A DNA stretch of 5,960 bases from Allobrachymonas sp. (GTDB lineage Bacteria; Pseudomonadota; Gammaproteobacteria; Burkholderiales; Burkholderiaceae_C): contig JAUNUE010000118.1 of assembly GCA_030538335.1 (NCBI GenBank), forward strand, positions 1 through 5,960, in the 5' to 3' direction. The translations under genes were made by a program, and so were the position numbers. Shown here one piece after another: positions 3,490 through 5,960 of this stretch. How positions within the stretch are numbered: position 1 is the stretch's first letter; every line of letters begins with the position of its first letter. The notes beneath the pieces were generated by a model. The model worked only from the letters and a program-made list of their open reading frames with translations, made no database searches and was not told where the DNA came from.

Positions 3490-5960
3490 TCACCCGCGCC
3501 ACCGCAGCAGGCGCAAGCCATTGAACACCACCAGCAAGCTCGCACCCACATCGGCAAACACGGCCATCCACATGGTGCCCATGCCCGCAAGGGTCAGCAC
3601 CAGAAACACCAGCTTGATGCCCAGCGCCAGCGCGATGTTCTGCGCCAGCACGGCGTAGGCGTGGCGCGACAGGCGCACGGTTTCGGGCACGCGGCGCAGG
3701 TCGTCGTTCATGATGACCACGTCTGCGGCCTCCAGCGCAATGCCGGTTCCCGCCCCGCCCATGGCAATGCCCATATCCGCTTGCGCCAGGGCCGGTGCGT
3801 CGTTGATGCCGTCGCCCACCATGGCCGTCAAGCCGTGCGTTTGCTGGACATGGGTGATAGCCTGCAGCTTGTCTTGGGGCAATAGTTCGCCACGCGCTTC
3901 GGCAATGCCTGCCTCTTTGGCAATGGCCTGTGCAGTAATGCTGTGGTCGCCACTGAGCATCAGCGTGCGCACGCCCAGTTGCTGCAACTCGGCAATGGCT
4001 TCCTGCGCGTGCGACTTGATGCGGTCGGCCACGGCAAACAGCGCCAGCACACGGGTACCATCGGCCAACAGGGTGACGGTGCGGCCTTGGGCTTGTTGGG
4101 CTTGCAGCAGGGCTTGTACATCGGTACTCAGCGCCAGATCCTGCTGCAGCCAGCGGGCGTTGCCCAGGCGCAGCACGTGCCCTTCCACCTTGCCTGCCAC
4201 GCCATGGCCTGCGGCGGCCTGCATGTCTTGCACCGGCAGGGCTTGCGTTTGCAGTACCGGCTGCAAACCCTGTGCGATGGCTTGCGATACCGGATGGTCA
4301 GACGCGCTGGCCAGCGCTTGCGCCCAAGCCAGCGCCTGTGCAGGCGCTTCGGCAAACACCTGGTGGTGCTGCAATTCGGGCTTGCCAATGGTAAGCGTGC
4401 CGGTTTTGTCAAACGCAATGGTGGTGAGCTTGCGCGCCTGCTCCAGATAAGCGCCGCCCTTGATCAGCACGCCGCGTTTGGCCGCCGCCGCCAGTGCGCT
4501 GACGATGGTGACCGGTGTGGACAGCACCAGCGCGCACGGACAGGCAATCACCAGTATCACCAGCGCCTTGTAAATGGCCTGCAGCCAGGGCCAGCCCAGC
4601 AACGTGCCGCCGACGATGGCAACGCCCAGGGCCAGCACAAATACAGCCGGGGTGTACACCGCAGCAAAGCGGTCTACCAGACCCTGGATGGGCGCACGGT
4701 TGGCCTGCGCCTGCTCCACCGCGGCGATGATGCGCGCCAGTGTGCTGCTTTTGGCATCGGCCGTGCTGCGCACCTCGAGCAAGCCTGTGGTGTTGATGGT
4801 GCCAGCGAAAACGTTGTCACCCGTCTGCTTGTCAACCGGCACGCTTTCACCCGTAACCGATGCCTGGTTGATAGCGCTTTGGCCGGAAATGATCTCGCCA
4901 TCCAGTGCGATGCGCTCACCGGCCTTGACGCGAAACACGCTGCCCAGCGCAATGGCGTCCACCGCCTGCATCTGCCACTGGCCATCTGCCTGGCGCACTT
5001 CGGCCTGCTCAGGCGCCAGTTCCAGCAGGTTCTGCACCGCGTTGCGGGCGCGGTCGGCCGAGCGGGCCTCCAGCCACTCGGCAATGGTGTACAGCGCCAT
5101 CACCATGGCGGCCTCGGGCCACTGGCCGATAAGGAAGGCGCCCGTCACCGCCACCGTCATGAGCGCGTTGATATTGAGTCGGCCGCGCAGCAGCGCCTGC
5201 AGACCGTGACGGTACACCGCAAACCCCGACAGGCCAATGGCCGCAGCCGCCACCGCCATGCTGGTGACCTTCCACGGCGTGGTGTGTGGCGCCAAGAAGT
5301 GGATGCCTTCAGCCAGCAGCGCCAGCACCAGCGCGGCGCCCATCTGCACGCGTTCACGCAAGCTGTCGCCGGGGTGATCGTGGTCATGGTCGTGCCCATG
5401 GCCGTGGTCATGATGGTCATGCGCACAACTGCTGCAACTGCTGGCGGCAGGAGCTGCCGCTGCAACCGCTTGCAACTCAAATCCGGCCTTGCGGATCACG
5501 GCCATGGCCTGCTCTACCACGGCATCGGGCGCATCCACCAACAACGTGCGTTGCGCGAGGCGAAACTCCAGGCGGCGAATGCCTTCGACCTTTTCCAGTG
5601 CCAAACGGATCTGACCTTCTTCCACCGGGCAATCCATGGCGGGGATACGCAGCCACTGCCCACTGCTTGCAGCCAAAGACGCGGGCGCATCCACTTCTGC
5701 ATGATCGTGGCGACCACAACTGCCGTGATCGTGACCATGATGATCGTGACCGTGCACCGGGTCGTGGTTGTTCCCGCAGCAAGAGTCCTGGTCGTGATGA
5801 TCGTGCTTGTGCCCAGCGCCATGGCCATCATGCTCAGGCTGACAGGCCTTTTTGTGATCAGCCGCGGCGCAACCGCAAGGGTCTTCGCCCGCATGGTGGT
5901 GGGTTCCATCGCGGTACTGTTTGTCACAGGCCGTGCGCTTGCTTTTGGGGCAATGCGCCG
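3490..5960 (-). CDS. zntA: Zn/Cd/Pb-translocating P1B-type ATPase, N-terminus beyond window (partial)
   Basis: This inner-membrane pump uses ATP to export divalent soft metals. The frame runs open from the right edge to its TGA at 3490-3492, giving 822 visible residues numbered here from codon 5958-5956. Order: a His/Cys-rich tail (1-87); an HMA-like domain (about 100-165) whose metal loop is MDCPVEE (108-114); a second His-run (180-195); two helices near 204-250 and two near 262-295; the actuator TGES (369-372); the CPC membrane site (473-475); the phosphorylated Asp517 in DKTGT; the SDHP motif (553-556); GDGINDAP (715-722); and the final two helices with Lys782 and Asp803 (ADVG). CPC with this Lys and Asp is the Zn/Cd/Pb (P1B-2) signature rather than copper. 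GTG at 5757 could be a start, but the His/Cys-rich coding pattern continues upstream of it without ATG, GTG or TTG, so the real start probably lies beyond 5960. A metal-responsive regulator may lie upstream but is not visible. Confidence 0.93.
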   Translation of the reverse strand, partial: AHCPKSKRTACDKQYRDGTHHHAGEDPCGCAAADHKKACQPEHDGHGAGHKHDHHDQDSCCGNNHDPVHGHDHHGHDHGSCGRHDHAEVDAPASLAASSGQWLRIPAMDCPVEEGQIRLALEKVEGIRRLEFRLAQRTLLVDAPDAVVEQAMAVIRKAGFELQAVAAAAPAASSCSSCAHDHHDHGHGHDHDHDHPGDSLRERVQMGAALVLALLAEGIHFLAPHTTPWKVTSMAVAAAAIGLSGFAVYRHGLQALLRGRLNINALMTVAVTGAFLIGQWPEAAMVMALYTIAEWLEARSADRARNAVQNLLELAPEQAEVRQADGQWQMQAVDAIALGSVFRVKAGERIALDGEIISGQSAINQASVTGESVPVDKQTGDNVFAGTINTTGLLEVRSTADAKSSTLARIIAAVEQAQANRAPIQGLVDRFAAVYTPAVFVLALGVAIVGGTLLGWPWLQAIYKALVILVIACPCALVLSTPVTIVSALAAAAKRGVLIKGGAYLEQARKLTTIAFDKTGTLTIGKPELQHHQVFAEAPAQALAWAQALASASDHPVSQAIAQGLQPVLQTQALPVQDMQAAAGHGVAGKVEGHVLRLGNARWLQQDLALSTDVQALLQAQQAQGRTVTLLADGTRVLALFAVADRIKSHAQEAIAELQQLGVRTLMLSGDHSITAQAIAKEAGIAEARGELLPQDKLQAITHVQQTHGLTAMVGDGINDAPALAQADMGIAMGGAGTGIALEAADVVIMNDDLRRVPETVRLSRHAYAVLAQNIALALGIKLVFLVLTLAGMGTMWMAVFADVGASLLVVFNGLRLLRWRG
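5374..5421 (-). other. Second His/Asp-rich run in the ATPase, just before the first helix
   Basis: These 16 codons (visible residues 180-195) encode nine histidines, mostly alternating with Asp or Gly, and are preceded by a CSSC pair (175-178). The stretch links the HMA-like domain to the first membrane helix and is a likely low-specificity divalent metal-binding segment. It is cytoplasmic if the usual P1B topology holds. Confidence 0.8.
5698..5832 (-). other. First His-rich tract of the ATPase, with repeated codons
   Basis: Visible residues 43-87 encode 15 histidines plus a CC pair in DSCCGNN (58-64). At DNA level TGATCGTGACC occurs at 5726-5736 and 5741-5751, exactly five codons apart, which suggests growth by short in-frame duplication. 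The cysteines continue upstream (visible Cys 3, 11, 28, 30, 39), so the first 87 residues hold 20 His and 8 Cys in all. Confidence 0.75.

Noticed and set aside
3710..4450. 246-codon plus-strand frame opposite the metal ATPase
   Set aside because: Its Ala/Cys/Ser-rich product is a typical antisense translation of a conserved ATPase region.
3490..5960. Copper exporter (CopA) identity for the ATPase
   Set aside because: CPC alone is shared with copper pumps, but Lys782 and Asp803 (ADVG) in the last helices and the His-rich tail fit the Zn/Cd/Pb group.

Overview
The window looks like ordinary chromosome from a GC-rich betaproteobacterium, most likely Burkholderiales and probably Comamonadaceae. 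This rests on recalled protein resemblance (the N-terminus of the DarP-like protein and the PmbA sequence), the base composition, and the kinds of short intergenic repeats present. It was not tested by any search.

Layout from left to right. The 3' end of hemL (glutamate-1-semialdehyde aminomutase) ends at 178. A complete yihG-like membrane acyltransferase gene (249-1112) follows on the same strand. It converges, with only 10 bp between stop codons, on darP/yjgA (1123-1758, minus strand), a 50S ribosome maturation factor. darP is divergent from pmbA/tldE (about 1866-3239, plus strand), the protease-homologue partner of TldD. Their shared upstream region carries three A6 tracts spaced about one helical turn apart. 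pmbA converges on a large Zn/Cd/Pb-type P1B ATPase gene (minus strand, stop at 3490) whose reading frame is still open at the right edge, so its N-terminus is outside the window. The 250-bp gap between those two genes holds a composite repeat: two imperfect 48-bp inverted arms enclosing about 117 bp that includes a recognisable dispersed-repeat core.

The genes are mostly housekeeping: tetrapyrrole synthesis, phospholipid acylation, ribosome assembly, TldD/E proteolysis and metal efflux. They do not form one pathway. The divergent darP-pmbA pair matches the neighbourhood of yjgA and pmbA in E. coli. I see no phage, toxin-antitoxin, CRISPR, tRNA or rRNA genes. I do not see a convincing undescribed system. 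The most interesting items are the composite repeat at 3266-3478, the very His/Cys-rich N-terminal region of the ATPase, and the phased A-tracts in the darP-pmbA divergent region.
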